Source: Luzula sylvatica | Lineage: Eukaryota; Streptophyta; Magnoliopsida; Poales; Juncaceae | Assembly: GCA_946800325.1 (NCBI GenBank) | Contig: CAMPEJ010000002.1 | Location: forward strand, 1,302,001 to 1,366,000 | Length of the DNA: 64,000 nucleotides | Direction: 5' to 3' | In this document: one piece after another, positions 1 to 13,516 of the stretch | Numbering within the stretch: the first letter of the stretch is position 1 | Layout of the letters: each line of letters begins with the position of its first letter | The notes under the pieces: generated by a model | The model's database searches: none | Told to the model about the DNA's origin: nothing | Seen by the model: only the letters and a program-made list of their open reading frames with translations | Position numbers and translations under genes: made by a program

Positions 1-1116
1 TGGTGAAATGTTATGTAGTAAAAGATACGATTCAAATGATCTCAAAATACGTTATTTGAACTCCCCAAAGCATAAACAGATTGTTTTGAATCGAAAAACA
101 AACTTTCTTAGTGTTTGTAAATTATGGTGAAATGTTATGTGGTAAAAGATACGATTCGAATGATCTCAAAATAAGTTATTTGAACTCCCCAAAGCATAAA
201 CAGATTGTTTTGAATCGAAAAACAAACTTTCTTAGTGTTTGTAAATTTTGGTGAAATGTTATGTGGTAAAAGATACGATTCAAATGATCTCAAAATACGT
301 TATTTGAACTCCCCAAAGCATAAACAGATTGTTTTGAATCGAAAAACAAACTTTCTTAGTGTTTGTAAATTTTGGTGAAATGTTATGTGGTAAAAGATAC
401 AATTCAAATGATCTCAAAATACGTTATTTCAACTCCCCAAAGCATAAACAGATTGTTTTGAATCGAAAAACAAACTTTCTTAGTGTTTGTAAATTTTGGT
501 GAAATGTTATGTAGTAAAAGATACGATTCAAATGATCTCAAAATACGTTATTTGAACTCCCCAAAGCATAAACAGATTGTTTTGAATCGAAAAACAAACT
601 TTCTTAGTGTTTGTAAATTTTGGTAAAATGTTATGTGGTAAAAGATACGATTCAAATGATCTCAAAATACGTTATTTGAACTCCCCAAAGCATAAACAGA
701 TTGTTTTGAATCGAAAAACAAACTTTCTTAGTGTTTGTAAATTTTGGTGAAATGTTATGTGGTAAAAGATACGATTCAAATGATCTCAAAATACGTTATT
801 TGAACTCCCCAAAACATAAACAAATTGTTTTGAATCGAAAAACAAACTTTCTTAGTGTTTGTAAATTTTGGTAAAATGTTATGTGGAAAAAGATACGATT
901 CAAATGATCTCAAAATACGTTATTTGAACTCCCCAAAGCATAAACAGATTGTTTTGAATCGAAAAACAAACTTTCTTAGTGTTTGTAAATTTTGGTGAAA
1001 TGTTATGTAGTAAAAGATACGATTCAAATGATCTCAAAATACGTCATTTGAACTCCCCAAAGCATAAACAGATTGTTTTGAATCGAAAAACAAACTTTCT
1101 TAGTGTTTGAAAATTT

Positions 1117-3596
1117 TGGTGAAATGTTATGTGGTAAAAGATACGATTCAAATGATCTCAAAATACGTTATTTGAACTCCCCAAAGCATAAACAAATTGT
1201 TTTGAATCGAAAAACAAACTTTCTTAGTGTTTGTAAATTTTGGTAAAATGTTATGTGGTAAAAGATACGATTCAAATGATCTCAAAATACATTATTTCAA
1301 CTCCCCAAAGCATAAACAGATTGTTTTGAATCGAAAAACAAACTTTCTTAGTGTTTGTAAATTTTGGTGAAATGTTATGTGGTAAAAGATACGATCCAAA
1401 TGATCTCAAAATACGTTATTTGAACTCCCCAAAGCATAAACAGATTGTTTTGAATCGAAAAACAAACTTTCTTAGTGTTTGTAAATTTTGGTGAAATGTT
1501 ATGTGGTAAAAGATACGATTCAAATGATCTCAAAATACGTTATTTGAACTCCCCAAAGCATAAACAGATTGTTTTGAATCGAAAAACAAACTTTCTTAGT
1601 GTTTGTAAATTTTGGTGAAATGTTATGTAGTAAAAGATACGATTCAAATGATCTCAAAATACGTCATTTGAACTCCCCAAAGCATAAACAGATTGTTTTG
1701 AATCGAAAAACAAACTTTCTTAGTGTTTGTAAATTTTGGTAAAATGTTATGTGGTAAAAGATACGATTCAAATGATCTCAAAATACGTTATTTGAACTCC
1801 CCAAAGCATAAACAGATTGTTTTGAATCGAAAAACAAACTTTCTTAGTGTTTGAAAATTTTGGTGAAATGTTATGTGGTAAAAGAAACGATTCAAATGAT
1901 CTCAAAATACGTTATTTGAACTCCCGAAAGCATAAACAGATTGTTTTGAATCGAAAAACAAACTTTCTTAGTGTTTGTAAATTTTGGTGAAATGTTATGT
2001 GGTAAAAGATACGATTCAAATGATCTCAAAATACGTTATTTGAACTCCCCAAAGCATAAACAGATAGTTTTGAATCGAAAATCAAACTTTCTTAGTGTTT
2101 GTAAATTTTGGTGAAATGTTATGTCGTAAAAGATACGATTCAAATGATCTCAAAATACGTTATTTGAACTCCCCAAAGCATAAACAGATTGTTTTGAATC
2201 GAAAAACAAACTGTCTTAGTGTTTGTAAATTTTGGTGAAATGTTATATGGAAAAAGATACGATTCAAATGATCTCAAAATACGTTATTTGAACTCCCCAA
2301 AGCATAAACAGATTGTTTTGAATCGAAAAACAAACTTTCTTAGTGTTTGTAAATTTTGGTGAAATGTTATGTAGTAAAAGATACGATTCAAATGATCTCA
2401 AAATACGTCATTTGAACTCCCCAAATCATAAACAGATTGTTTTGAATCGAAAAACAAACTTTCTTAGTGTTTGAAAATTTTGGTGAAATGTTATGTGGTA
2501 AAAGATACGATTCAAATGATCTCAAAATACGTTATTTGAACTCCCCAAAGCATAAACAAATTGTTTTGAATCGAAAAACTAACTTTCTTAGTGTTTGTAA
2601 ATTTTGGTAAAATGTTATGTGGTAAAAGATACGATTCAAATGATCTCAAAATACATTATTTCAACTCCCCAAAGCATAAACAGATTGTTTTGAATAGAAA
2701 AACAAACTTTCTTAGTGTTTGTAAATTTTGGTGAAATGTTATGTGGTAAAAGATACGATCCAAATGATCTCAAAATACGTTATTTGAACTCCCCAAAGCA
2801 TAAACAGATTGTTTTGAATCGAAAAACAAACTTTCTTAGTGTTTGTAAATTTTGGTGAAATGTTATGTGGTAAAAGATACGATTCAAATGATCTCAAAAT
2901 ACGTTATTTGAACTCCCCAAAGCATAAACAGATTGTTTTGAATCGAAAAACAAACTTTCTTAGTGTTTGTAAATTTTGGTGAAATGTTATGTAGTAAAAG
3001 ATACGATTCAAATGATCTCAAAATACGTCATTTGAACTCCCCAAAGCATAAACAGATTGTTTTGAATCGAAAAACAAACTTTCTTAGTGTTTGTAAATTT
3101 TGGTAAAATGTTATGTGGTAAAAGATACGATTCAAATGATCGCAAAATACGTTATTTGAACTCCCCAAAGCATAAACTGATTGTTTTGAATCGAAAAACA
3201 AACTTTCTTAGTGTTTGAAAATTTTGGTGAAATGTTATGTGGTAAAAGATACGATTCAAATGATCTCAAAATACGTTATTTGAACTCCCCAAAGCATAAA
3301 CAGATTATTTTGAATCGAAAAACAAACTTTCTTAGTGTTTGTAAATTTTGGTGAAATGTTATGTAGTAAAAGATACGATTCAAATGATCTCAAAATACGT
3401 TATTTGAACTCCCCAAAGCATAAACAGATTGTTTTGAATCGAAAAACAAACTTTCTTAGTGTTTGTAAATTTTGGTGAAATGTTATGTGGTAAAAGATAC
3501 GAATCAAATGATCTCAAAATACGTTATTTGAACTCCCCAAAGCATAAACAAATTGTTTTGAATCGAAAAACAAACTTTCTTAGTGTTTGTAAATTT
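1117..3596 (+). repeat. Higher-order block of 20 monomers, copied at 5457-7936
   Basis: Twenty consecutive monomers match 5457-7936 in variant order at an offset of 4340 bp (35 monomers). Shared rare markers include GATCC near 1393, 2757 and again 4340 further on, GATCGCAAAATAC at 3139 and 7479, AAACTGATTG shortly after each, and CAGATTATTTTG near 3301 and 7641. Monomers outside these bounds stop matching. Within the block an 11-monomer (1364 bp) repeat is also visible, with a six-monomer variant cassette starting at 1117 and 2481. Confidence 0.85.
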
Positions 3597-5456
3597 TGGT
3601 AAAATGTTATGTGGTAAAAGATACGATTCAAATGATCTCAAAATACATTATTTCAACTCCCCAAAGCATAAACAGATTGTTTTGAATCGAAAAACAAACT
3701 TTCTTAGTGTTTGTAAATTTTGGTGAAATGTTATGTGGTAAAAGATACGATCCAAATGATCTCAAAATACGTTATTTGAACTCCCCAAAGCATAAACAGA
3801 TTGTTTTGAATCGAAAAACAAACTTTCTTAGTGTTTGTAAATTTTGGTGAAATGTTATGTGGTAAAAGATACGATTCAAATGATCTCAAAATACGTTATT
3901 TGAACTCCCCAAAGCATAAACATATTGTTTTGAATCGAAAAACAAACTTTCTTAGTGTTTGTAAATTTTGGTGAAATGTTATGTAGTAAAAGATACGATT
4001 CAAATGATCTCAAAATACGTCATTTGAACTCCCCAAAGCATAAACAGATTGTTTTGAATCGAAAAACAAACTTTCTTAGTGTTTGTAAATTTTGGTAAAA
4101 TGTTATGTGGTAAAAGATACGATTCAAATGATCTCAAAATACGTTATTTGAACTCCCCAAAGCATAAACAGATTGTTTTGAATCGAAAAACAAACTTTCT
4201 TAGTGTTTGAAAATTTTGGTGAAATGTTATGTGGTAAAAGAAACGATTCAAATGATCTCAAAATACGTTATTTGAACTCCCGAAAGCATAAACAGATTGT
4301 TTTGAATCGAAAAACAAACTGTCTTAGTGTTTGTAAATTTTGGTGAAATGTTATATGGAAAAAGATACGATTCAAATGATCTCAAAATACGTTATTTGAA
4401 CTCCCCAAAGCATAAACAAATTGTTTTGAATCGAAAAACAAACTTTCTTAGTGTTTGTAAATTTTGGTGAAATGTTATGTGGTAAAAGATACGATTCAAA
4501 TGATCTCAAAATACGTTATTTGAACTCCCCAAAGCATAAACAGATTGTTTTGAATCGAAAAACAAACTTTCTTAGTGTTTGTAAATTTTGGTGAAATGTT
4601 ATGTAGTAAAAGATACGATTCAAATGATCTCAAAATACGTCATTTGAACTCCCCAAAGCATAAACAGATTGTTTTGAATCGAAAAACAAACTTTCTTAGT
4701 GTTTGTAAATTTTGGTAAAATGTTATGTGGTAAAAGATACGATTCAAATGATCTCAAAATACGTTATTTGAACTCCCCAAAGCATAAACAGATTGTTTTG
4801 AATCGAAAAACAAACTTTCTTAGTGTTTGAAAATTTTGGTGAAATGTTATGTGGTAAAAGAAACGATTCAAATGATCTCAAAATACGTTATTTGAACTCC
4901 CGAAAGAATAAACAGATTGTTTTGAATCGAAAAACAAACTTTCTTAGTGTTTGTAAATTTTGGTGAAATGTTATGTGGTAAAAGATACGATTCAAATGAT
5001 CTCAAAATACTTTATTTGAACTCCCCAAAGCATAAACAGATAGTTTTGAATCGAAAAACAAACTTTCTTAGTGTTTGTAAATTTTGGTGAAATGTTATGT
5101 CGTAAAAGATACGATTCAAATGATCTCAAAATACGTTATTTGAACTCCCCAAAGCATAAACAGATTGTTTTGAATCGAAAAACAAACTGTCTTAGTGTTT
5201 GTAAATTTTGGTGAAATGTTATATGGAAAAAGATACGATTCAAATGATCTCAAAATACGTCATTTGAACTCCCCAAAGCATAAACAGATTGTTTTGAATC
5301 GAAAAACAAACTTTCTTAGTGTTTGTAAATTTTGGTGAAATGTTATGTAGTAAAAGATACGATTCAAATGATCTCAAAATACGTTATTTGAACTCCCCAA
5401 AGCATAAACAGATTGTTTTGAATCGAAAAACAAACTTTCTTAGTGTTTGTAAATTT

Positions 5457-7936
5457 TGGTGAAATGTTATGTGGTAAAAGATACGATTCAAATGATCTCA
5501 AAATACGTTATTTGAACTCCCCAAAGCATAAACAAATTGTTTTGAATCGAAAAACAAACTTTCTTAGTGTTTGTAAATTTTGGTAAAATGTTATGTGGTA
5601 AAAGATACGATTCAAATGATCTCAAAATACATTATTTCAACTCCCCAAAGCATAAACAGATTGTTTTGAATCGAAAAACAAACTTTCTTAGTGTTTGTAA
5701 ATTTTGGTGAAATGTTATGTGGTAAAAGATACGATCCAAATGATCTCAAAATACGTTATTTGAACTCCCCAAAGCATAAACAGATTGTTTTGAATCGAAA
5801 AACAAACTTTCTTAGTGTTTGAAAATTTTGGTGAAATGTTATGTGGTAAAAGATACGATTCAAATGATCTCAAAATACGTTATTTGAACTCCCCAAAGCA
5901 TAAACAGATTGTTTTGAATCGAAAAACAAACTTTCTTAGTGTTTGTAAATTTTGGTGAAATGTTATGTAGTAAAAGATACGATTCAAATGATCTCAAAAT
6001 ACGTCATTTGAACTCCCCAAAGCATAAACAGATTGTTTTGAATCGAAAAACAAACTTTCTTAGTGTTTGTAAATTTTGGTAAAATGTTATGTGGTAAAAG
6101 ATACGATTCAAATGATCTCAAAATACGTTATTTGAATTCCCCAAAGCATAAACAGATTGTTTTGAATCGAAAAACAAACTTTCTTAGTGTTTGAAAATTT
6201 TGGTGAAATGCTATGTGGTAAAAGAAACGATTCAAATGATCTCAAAATACGTTATTTGAACTCCCGAAAGCATAAACAGATTGTTTTGAATCGAAAAACA
6301 AACTTTCTTAGTGTTTGTAAATTTTGGTGAAATGTTATGTGGTAAAAGATACGATTCAAATGATCTCAAAATACGTTATTTGAACTCCCCAAAGCATAAA
6401 CAGATAGTTTTGAATCGAAAAACAAACTTTCTTAGTGTTTGTAAATTTTGGTGAAATGTTATGTCGTAAAAGATACGATTCAAATGATCTCAAAATACGT
6501 TATTTGAACTCCCCAAAGCATAAACAGATTGTTTTGAATCGAAAAACAAACTGTCTTAGTGTTTGTAAATTTTGGTGAAATGTTATATGGAAAAAGATAC
6601 GATTCAAATGATCTCAAAATACGTTATTTGAACTCCCCAAAGCATAAACAGATTGTTTTGAATCGAAAAACAAACTTTCTTAGTGTTTGTAAATTTTGGT
6701 GAAATGTTATGTAGTAAAAGATACGATTCAAATGATCTCAAAATACGTCATTTGAACTCCCCAAATCATAAACAGATTGTTTTGAATCGAAAAACAAACT
6801 TTCTTAGTGTTTGAAAATTTTGGTGAAATGTTATGTGGTAAAAGATACGATTCAAATGATCTCAAAATACGTTATTTGAACTCCCCAAAGCATAAACAAA
6901 TTGTTTTGAATCGAAAAACAAACTTTCTTAGTGTTTGTAAATTTTGGTAAAATGTTATGTGGTAAAAGATACGATTCAAATGATCTCAAAATACATTATT
7001 TCAACTCCCCAAAGCATAAACAGATTGTTTTGAATCGAAAAACAAACTTTCTTAGTGTTTGTAAATTTTGGTGAAATGTTATGTGGTAAAAGATACGATC
7101 CAAATGATCTCAAAATACGTTATTTGAACTCCCCGAAGCATAAACAGATTGTTTTGAATCGAAAAACAAACTTTCTTAGTGTTTGTAAATTTTGGTGAAA
7201 TGTTATGTGGTAAAAGATACGATTCAAATGATCTCAAAATACGTTATTTGAACTCCCCAAAGCATAAACAGATTGTTTTGAATCGAAAAACAAACTTTCT
7301 TAGTGTTTGTAAATTTTGGTGAAATGTTATGTAGTAAAAGATACGATTCAAATGATCTCAAAATACGTCATTTGAACTCCCCAAAGCATAAACAGATTGT
7401 TTTGAATCGAAAAACAAACTTTCTTAGTGTTTGTAAATTTTGGTAAAATGTTATGTGGTAAAAGATACGATTCAAATGATCGCAAAATACGTTATTTGAA
7501 CTCCCCAAAGCATAAACTGATTGTTTTGAATCGAAAAACAAACTTTCTTAGTGTTTGAAAATTTTGGTGAAATGTTATGTGGTAAAAGATACGATTCAAA
7601 TGATCTCAAAATACGTTATTTGAACTCCCCAAAGCATAAACAGATTATTTTGAATCGAAAAACAAACTTTCTTAGTGTTTGTAAATTTTGGTGAAATGTT
7701 ATGTAGTAAAAGATACGATTCAAATAATCTCAAAATACGTTATTTGAACTCCCCAAAGCATAAACAGATTGTTTTGAATCGAAAAACAAACTTTCTTAGT
7801 GTTTGTAAATTTTGGTGAAATGTTATGTGGTAAAAGATACGATTCAAATGATCTCAAAATACGTTATTTGAACTCCCCAAAACATAAATAAATTGTTTTG
7901 AATCGAAAAACAAACTTTCTTAGTGTTTGTAAATTT
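5457..7936 (+). repeat. Second copy of the 20-monomer higher-order block
   Basis: This is the partner of 1117-3596 at exactly 4340 bp. It carries the same order of GATCC, GAAACG/CCCGAAAG, GTCG, CTGTC/TATGGA and GTAG/GTCATTTG monomers. A few private changes (ATGCTATG near 6209, CCCCGAAGC near 7134, CAAATAATC near 7725) show that the copies have begun to diverge. Confidence 0.85.
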
Positions 7937-8432
7937 TGGTAAAATGTTATGTGGTAAAAGATACGATTCAAATGATCTCAAAATACGTTATTTGAACTCC
8001 CCAAAGCATAAACAGATTGTTTTGAATCGAAAAACAAACTTTCTTAGTGTTTGAAAATTTTGGTGAAATGTTATGTGGTAAAAGATACGATTCAAATGAT
8101 CTCAAAATACGTTATTTGAACTCCCGAAAGCATAAACAGATTGTTTTGAATCGAAAAACAAACTTTCTTAGTGTTTGTAAATTTTGGTGAAATGTTATGT
8201 GGTAAAAGATACGATTCAAATGATCTCAAAATACGTTATTTGAACTCCCCAAAGCATAAACAGATTGTTTTGAATCGAAAAACAAACTTTCTTAGTGTTT
8301 GTAAATTTTGGTGAAATGTTATGTCATAAAAGATACGATTCAAATGATCTCAAAATACGTTATTTGAACTCCCCAAAGCATAAACAGATTGTTTTGAATC
8401 GAAAAACAAACTGTCTTAGTGTTTGTAAATTT

Positions 8433-11284
8433 TGGTGAAATGTTATATGGAAAAAGATACGATTCAAATGATCTCAAAATACGTTATTTGAACTCCCCAA
8501 AGCATAAACAAATTGTTTTGAATCGAAAAACAAACTTTCTTAGTGTTTGTAAATTTTGGTGAAATGTTATGTGGTAAAAGATACGATTCAAATGATCTCA
8601 AAATACGTTATTTGAACTCCCCAAAGCATAAACAGATTGTTTTGAATCGAAAAACAAACTTTCTTAGTGTTTGTAAATTTTGGTGAAATGTTATGTAGTA
8701 AAAGATACGATTCAAATGATCTCAAAATACGTCATTTGAACTCCCCAAAGCATAAACAGATTGTTTTGAATCGAAAAACAAACTTTCTTAGTGTTTGTAA
8801 ATTTTGGTAAAATGTTATGTGGTAAAAGATACGATTCAAATGATCTCAAAATACGTTATTTGAACTCCCCAAAGCATAAACAGATTGTTTTGAATCGAAA
8901 AACAAACTTTCTTAGTGTTTGAAAATTTTGGTGAAATGTTATGTGGTAAAAGAAACGATTCAAATGATCTCAAAATACGTTATTTGAACTCCCGAAAGCA
9001 TAAACAGATTGTTTTGAATCGAAAAACAAACTTTCTTAGTGTTTGTAAATTTTGGTGAAATGTTATGTGGTAAAAGATACGATTCAAATGATCTCAAAAT
9101 ACTTTATTTGAACTCCCCAAAGCATAAACAGATAGTTTTGAATCGAAAAACAAACTTTCTTAGTGTTTGTAAATTTTGGTGAAATGTTATGTCGTAAAAG
9201 ATACGATTCAAATGATCTCAAAATACGTTATTTGAACTCCCCAAAGCATAAACAGATTGTTTTGAATCGAAAAACAAACTGTCTTAGTGTTTGTAAATTT
9301 TGGTGAAATGTTATATGGAAAAAGATACGATTCAAATGATCTCAAAATACGTTATTTGAACTCCCGAAAGCATAAACAGATTGTTTTGAATCGAAAAACA
9401 AACTTTCTTAGTGTTTGTAAATTTTGGTGAAATGTTATGTAGTAAAAGATACGATTCAAATGATCTCAAAATACGTCATTTGAACTCCCCAAAGCATAAA
9501 CAGATTGTTTTGAATCGAAAAACAAACTTTCTTAGTGTTTGTAAATTTTGGTGAAATGTTATGTGGTAAAAGATACGATTCAAATGATCTCAAAATACGT
9601 TATTTGAACTCCCCAAAGCATAAACAAATTGTTTTGAATCGAAAAACAAACTTTCTTAGTGTTTGTAAATTTTGGTGAAATGTTATGTAGTAAAAGATAC
9701 GATTCAAATGATCTCAAAATACGTTATTTGAACTCCCCAAAGCATAAACAGATTGTTTTGAATCGAAAAACAAACTTTCTTAGTGTTTGTAAATTTTGGT
9801 GAAATGTTATGTGGTAAAAGATACGATTCAAATGATCTCAAAATACGTTATTTCAACTCCCCAAAGCATAAACAGATTGTTTTGAATCGAAAAACAAACT
9901 TTCTTAGTGTTTGTAAATTTTGGTGAAATGTTATGTAGTAAAAGATACGATTCAAATGATCTCAAAATACGTTATTTGAACTCCCCAAAGCATAAACAGA
10001 TTGTTTTGAATCGAAAAACAAACTTTCTTAGTGTTTGTAAATTTTGGTAAAATGTTATGTGGTAAAAGATACGATTCAAATGATCTCAAAATACGTTATT
10101 TGAACTCCCCAAAGCATAAACAGATTGTTTTGAATCGAAAAACAAACTTTCTTAGTGTTTGTAAATTTTGGTGAAATGTTATGTGGTAAAAGATACGATT
10201 CAAATGATCTCAAAATACGTTATTTGAACTCCCCAAAACATAAACAAATTGTTTTGAATCGAAAAACAAACTTTCTTAGTGTTTGTAAATTTTGGTAAAA
10301 TGTTATCTGGTAAAAGATACGATTCAAATGATCTCAAAATACGTTATTTGAACTCCCCAAAGCATAAACAGATTGTTTTGAATCGAAAAACAAACTTTCT
10401 TAGTGTTTGAAAATTTTGGTGAAATGTTATGTGGTAAAAGATACGATTCAAATGATCTCAAAATACGTTATTTGAACTCCCGAAAGCATAAACAGATTGT
10501 TTTGAATCGAAAAACAAACTTTCTTAGTGTTTGTAAATTTTGGTGAAATGTTATGTGGTAAAAGATACGATTCAAATGATCTCAAAATACGTTATTTGAA
10601 CTCCCCAAAGCATAAACAGATTGTTTTGAATCGAAAAACAAACTTTCTTAGTGTTTGTAAATTTTGGTGAAATGTTATGTCGTAAAAGATACGATTCAAA
10701 TGATCTCAAAATACGTTATTTGAACTCCCCAAAGCATAAACAGATTGTTTTGAATCGAAAAACAAACTTTCTTAGTGTTTGAAAATTTTGGTGAAATGTT
10801 ATGTGGTAAAAGAAACGATTCAAATGATCTCAAAATACGTTATTTGAACTCCCGAAAGCATAAACAGATTGTTTTGAATCGAAAAACAAACTTTCTTAGT
10901 GTTTGTAAATTTTGGTGAAATGTTATGTGGTAAAAGATACGATTCAAATGATCTCAAAATACGTTATTTGAACTCCCCAAAGCATAAACAGATAGTTTTG
11001 AATCGAAAAACAAACTTTCTTAGTGTTTGTAAATTTTGGTGAAATGTTATGTCGTAAAAGATACGATTCAAATGATCTCAAAATACGTTATTTGAACTCC
11101 CCAAAGCATAAACAGATTGTTTTGAATCGAAAAACAAACTGTCTTAGTGTTTGTAAATTTTGGTGAAATGTTATATGGAAAAAGATACGATTCAAATGAT
11201 CTCAAAATACGTTATTTGAACTCCCCAAAGCATAAACAGATTGTTTTGAATCGAAAAACAAACTTTCTTAGTGTTTGTAAATTT
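8433..11284 (+). repeat. Higher-order block of 23 monomers, copied at 13517-16368
   Basis: Monomers from 8433 match those from 13517 in order at a 5084-bp (41-monomer) offset. Paired markers are GAAACG at 8929 and 14013 (and at 10789 and 15873), ATACTTTATTTG near 9101 and 14185, and CCAAAACATAAACAAATTG near 10235 and 15319. A private ATCTGG near 10311 and a private AACATATTG near 14087 distinguish the copies. Confidence 0.8.
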
Positions 11285-13516
11285 TGGTGAAATGTTATGT
11301 GGTAAAAGATACGATTCAAATGATCTCAAAATACGTTATTTCAACTCCCCAAAGCATAAACAGATTGTTTTGAATCGAAAAACAAACTTTCTTAGTGTTT
11401 GTAAATTTTGGTGAAATGTTATGTAGTAAAAGATACGATTCAAATGATCTCAAAATACGTTATTTGAACTCCCCAAAGCATAAACATATTGTTTTGAATC
11501 GAAAAACAAACTTTCTTAGTGTTTGTAAATTTTGGTAAAATGTTATGTGGTAAAAGATACGATTCAAATGATCTCAAAATACGTTATTTGAACTCCCCAA
11601 AGCATAAACAGATTGTTTTGAATCGAAAAACAAACTTTCTTAGTGTTTGTAAATTTTGGTGAAATGTTATGTGGTAAAAGATACGATTCAAATGATCTCA
11701 AAATACGTTATTTGAACTCCCCAAAACATAAACAAATTGTTTTGAATCGAAAAACAAACTTTCTTAGTGTTTGTAAATTTTGGTAAAATGTTATGTGGTA
11801 AAAGATACGATTCAAATGATCTCAAAATACGTTATTTGAACTCCCCAAAGCATAAACAGATTGTTTTGAATCGAAAAACAAACTTTCTTAGTGTTTGAAA
11901 ATTTTGGTGAAATGTTATGTGGTAAAAGATACGATTCAAATGATCTCAAAATACGTTATTTGAACTCCCCAAAGCATAAACAGATTGTTTTGAATCGAAA
12001 AACAAACTTTCTTAGTGTTTGAAAATTTTGGTGAAATGTTATGTGGTAAAAGATACGATTCAAATGATCTCAAAATACTTTATTTGAACTCCCCAAAGCA
12101 TAAACAGATAGTTTTGAATCGAAAAACAAACTTTCTTAGTGTTTGTAAATTTTGGTGAAATGTTATGTCGTAAAAGATACGATTCAAATGATCTCAAAAT
12201 ACGTTATTTGAACTCCCCAAAGCATAAACAGATTGTTTTGAATCGAAAAACAAACTGTCTTAGTGTTTGTAAATTTTGGTGAAATGTTATATGGAAAAAG
12301 ATACGATTCAAATGATCTCAAAATACGTTATTTGAACTCCCGAAAGCATAAACAGATTGTTTTGAATCGAAAAACAAACTTTCTTAGTGTTTGTAAATTT
12401 TGGTGAAATGTTATGTAGTAAAAGATACGATTCAAATGATCTCAAAATACGTCATTTGAACTCCCCAAAGCATAAACAGATTGTTTTGAATCGAAAAACA
12501 AACTTTCTTAGTGTTTGTAAATTTTGGTGAAATGTTATGTGGTAAAAGATACGATTCAAATGATCTCAAAATACGTTATTTGAACTCCCCAAAGCATAAA
12601 CAAATTGTTTTGAATCGAAAAACAAACTTTCTTAGTGTTTGTAAATTTTGGTGAAATGTTATGTAGTAAAAGATACGATTCAAATGATCTCAAAATACGT
12701 TATTTGAACTCCCCAAAGCATAAACAGATTGTTTTGAATCGAAAAACAAACTTTCTTAGTGTTTGTAAATTTTGGTGAAATGTTATGTGGTAAAAGATAC
12801 GATTCAAATGATCTCAAAATACGTTATTTCAACTCCCCAAAGCATAAACAGATTGTTTTGAATCGAAAAACAAACTTTCTTAGTGTTTGTAAATTTTGGT
12901 GAAATGTTATGTGGTAAAAGATACGATTCAAATGATCTCAAAATACGTTATTTGAACTCCCCAAAGCATAAACAGATAGTTTTGAATCGAAAAACAAACT
13001 TTCTTAGTGTTTGTAAATTTTGGTGAAATGTTATGTCGTAAAAGATACGATTCAAATGATCTCAAAATACGTTATTTGAACTCCCCAAAGCATAAACAGA
13101 TTGTTTTGAATCGAAAAACAAACTGTCTTAGTGTTTGTAAATTTTGGTGAAATGTTATATGGAAAAAGATACGATTCAAATGATCTCAAAATACGTTATT
13201 TGAACTCCCCAAAGCATAAACAGATTGTTTTGAATCGAAAAACAAACTTTCTTAGTGTTTGTAAATTTTGGTGAAATGTTATGTGGTAAAAGATACGATT
13301 CAAATGATCTCAAAATACGTTATTTCAACTCCCCAAAGCATAAACAGATTGTTTTGAATCGAAAAACAAACTTTCTTAGTGTTTGTAAATTTTGGTGAAA
13401 TGTTATGTAGTAAAAGATACGATTCAAATGATCTCAAAATACGTTATTTGAACTCCCCAAAGCATAAACAGATTGTTTTGAATCGAAAAACAAACTGTCT
13501 TAGTGTTTGTAAATTT

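Noticed and set aside
1..124. CENP-B box
   Set aside because: I found no TTCG-N4-A-N2-CGGG-type motif in the monomer; the TTTGAA dyads do not match it.
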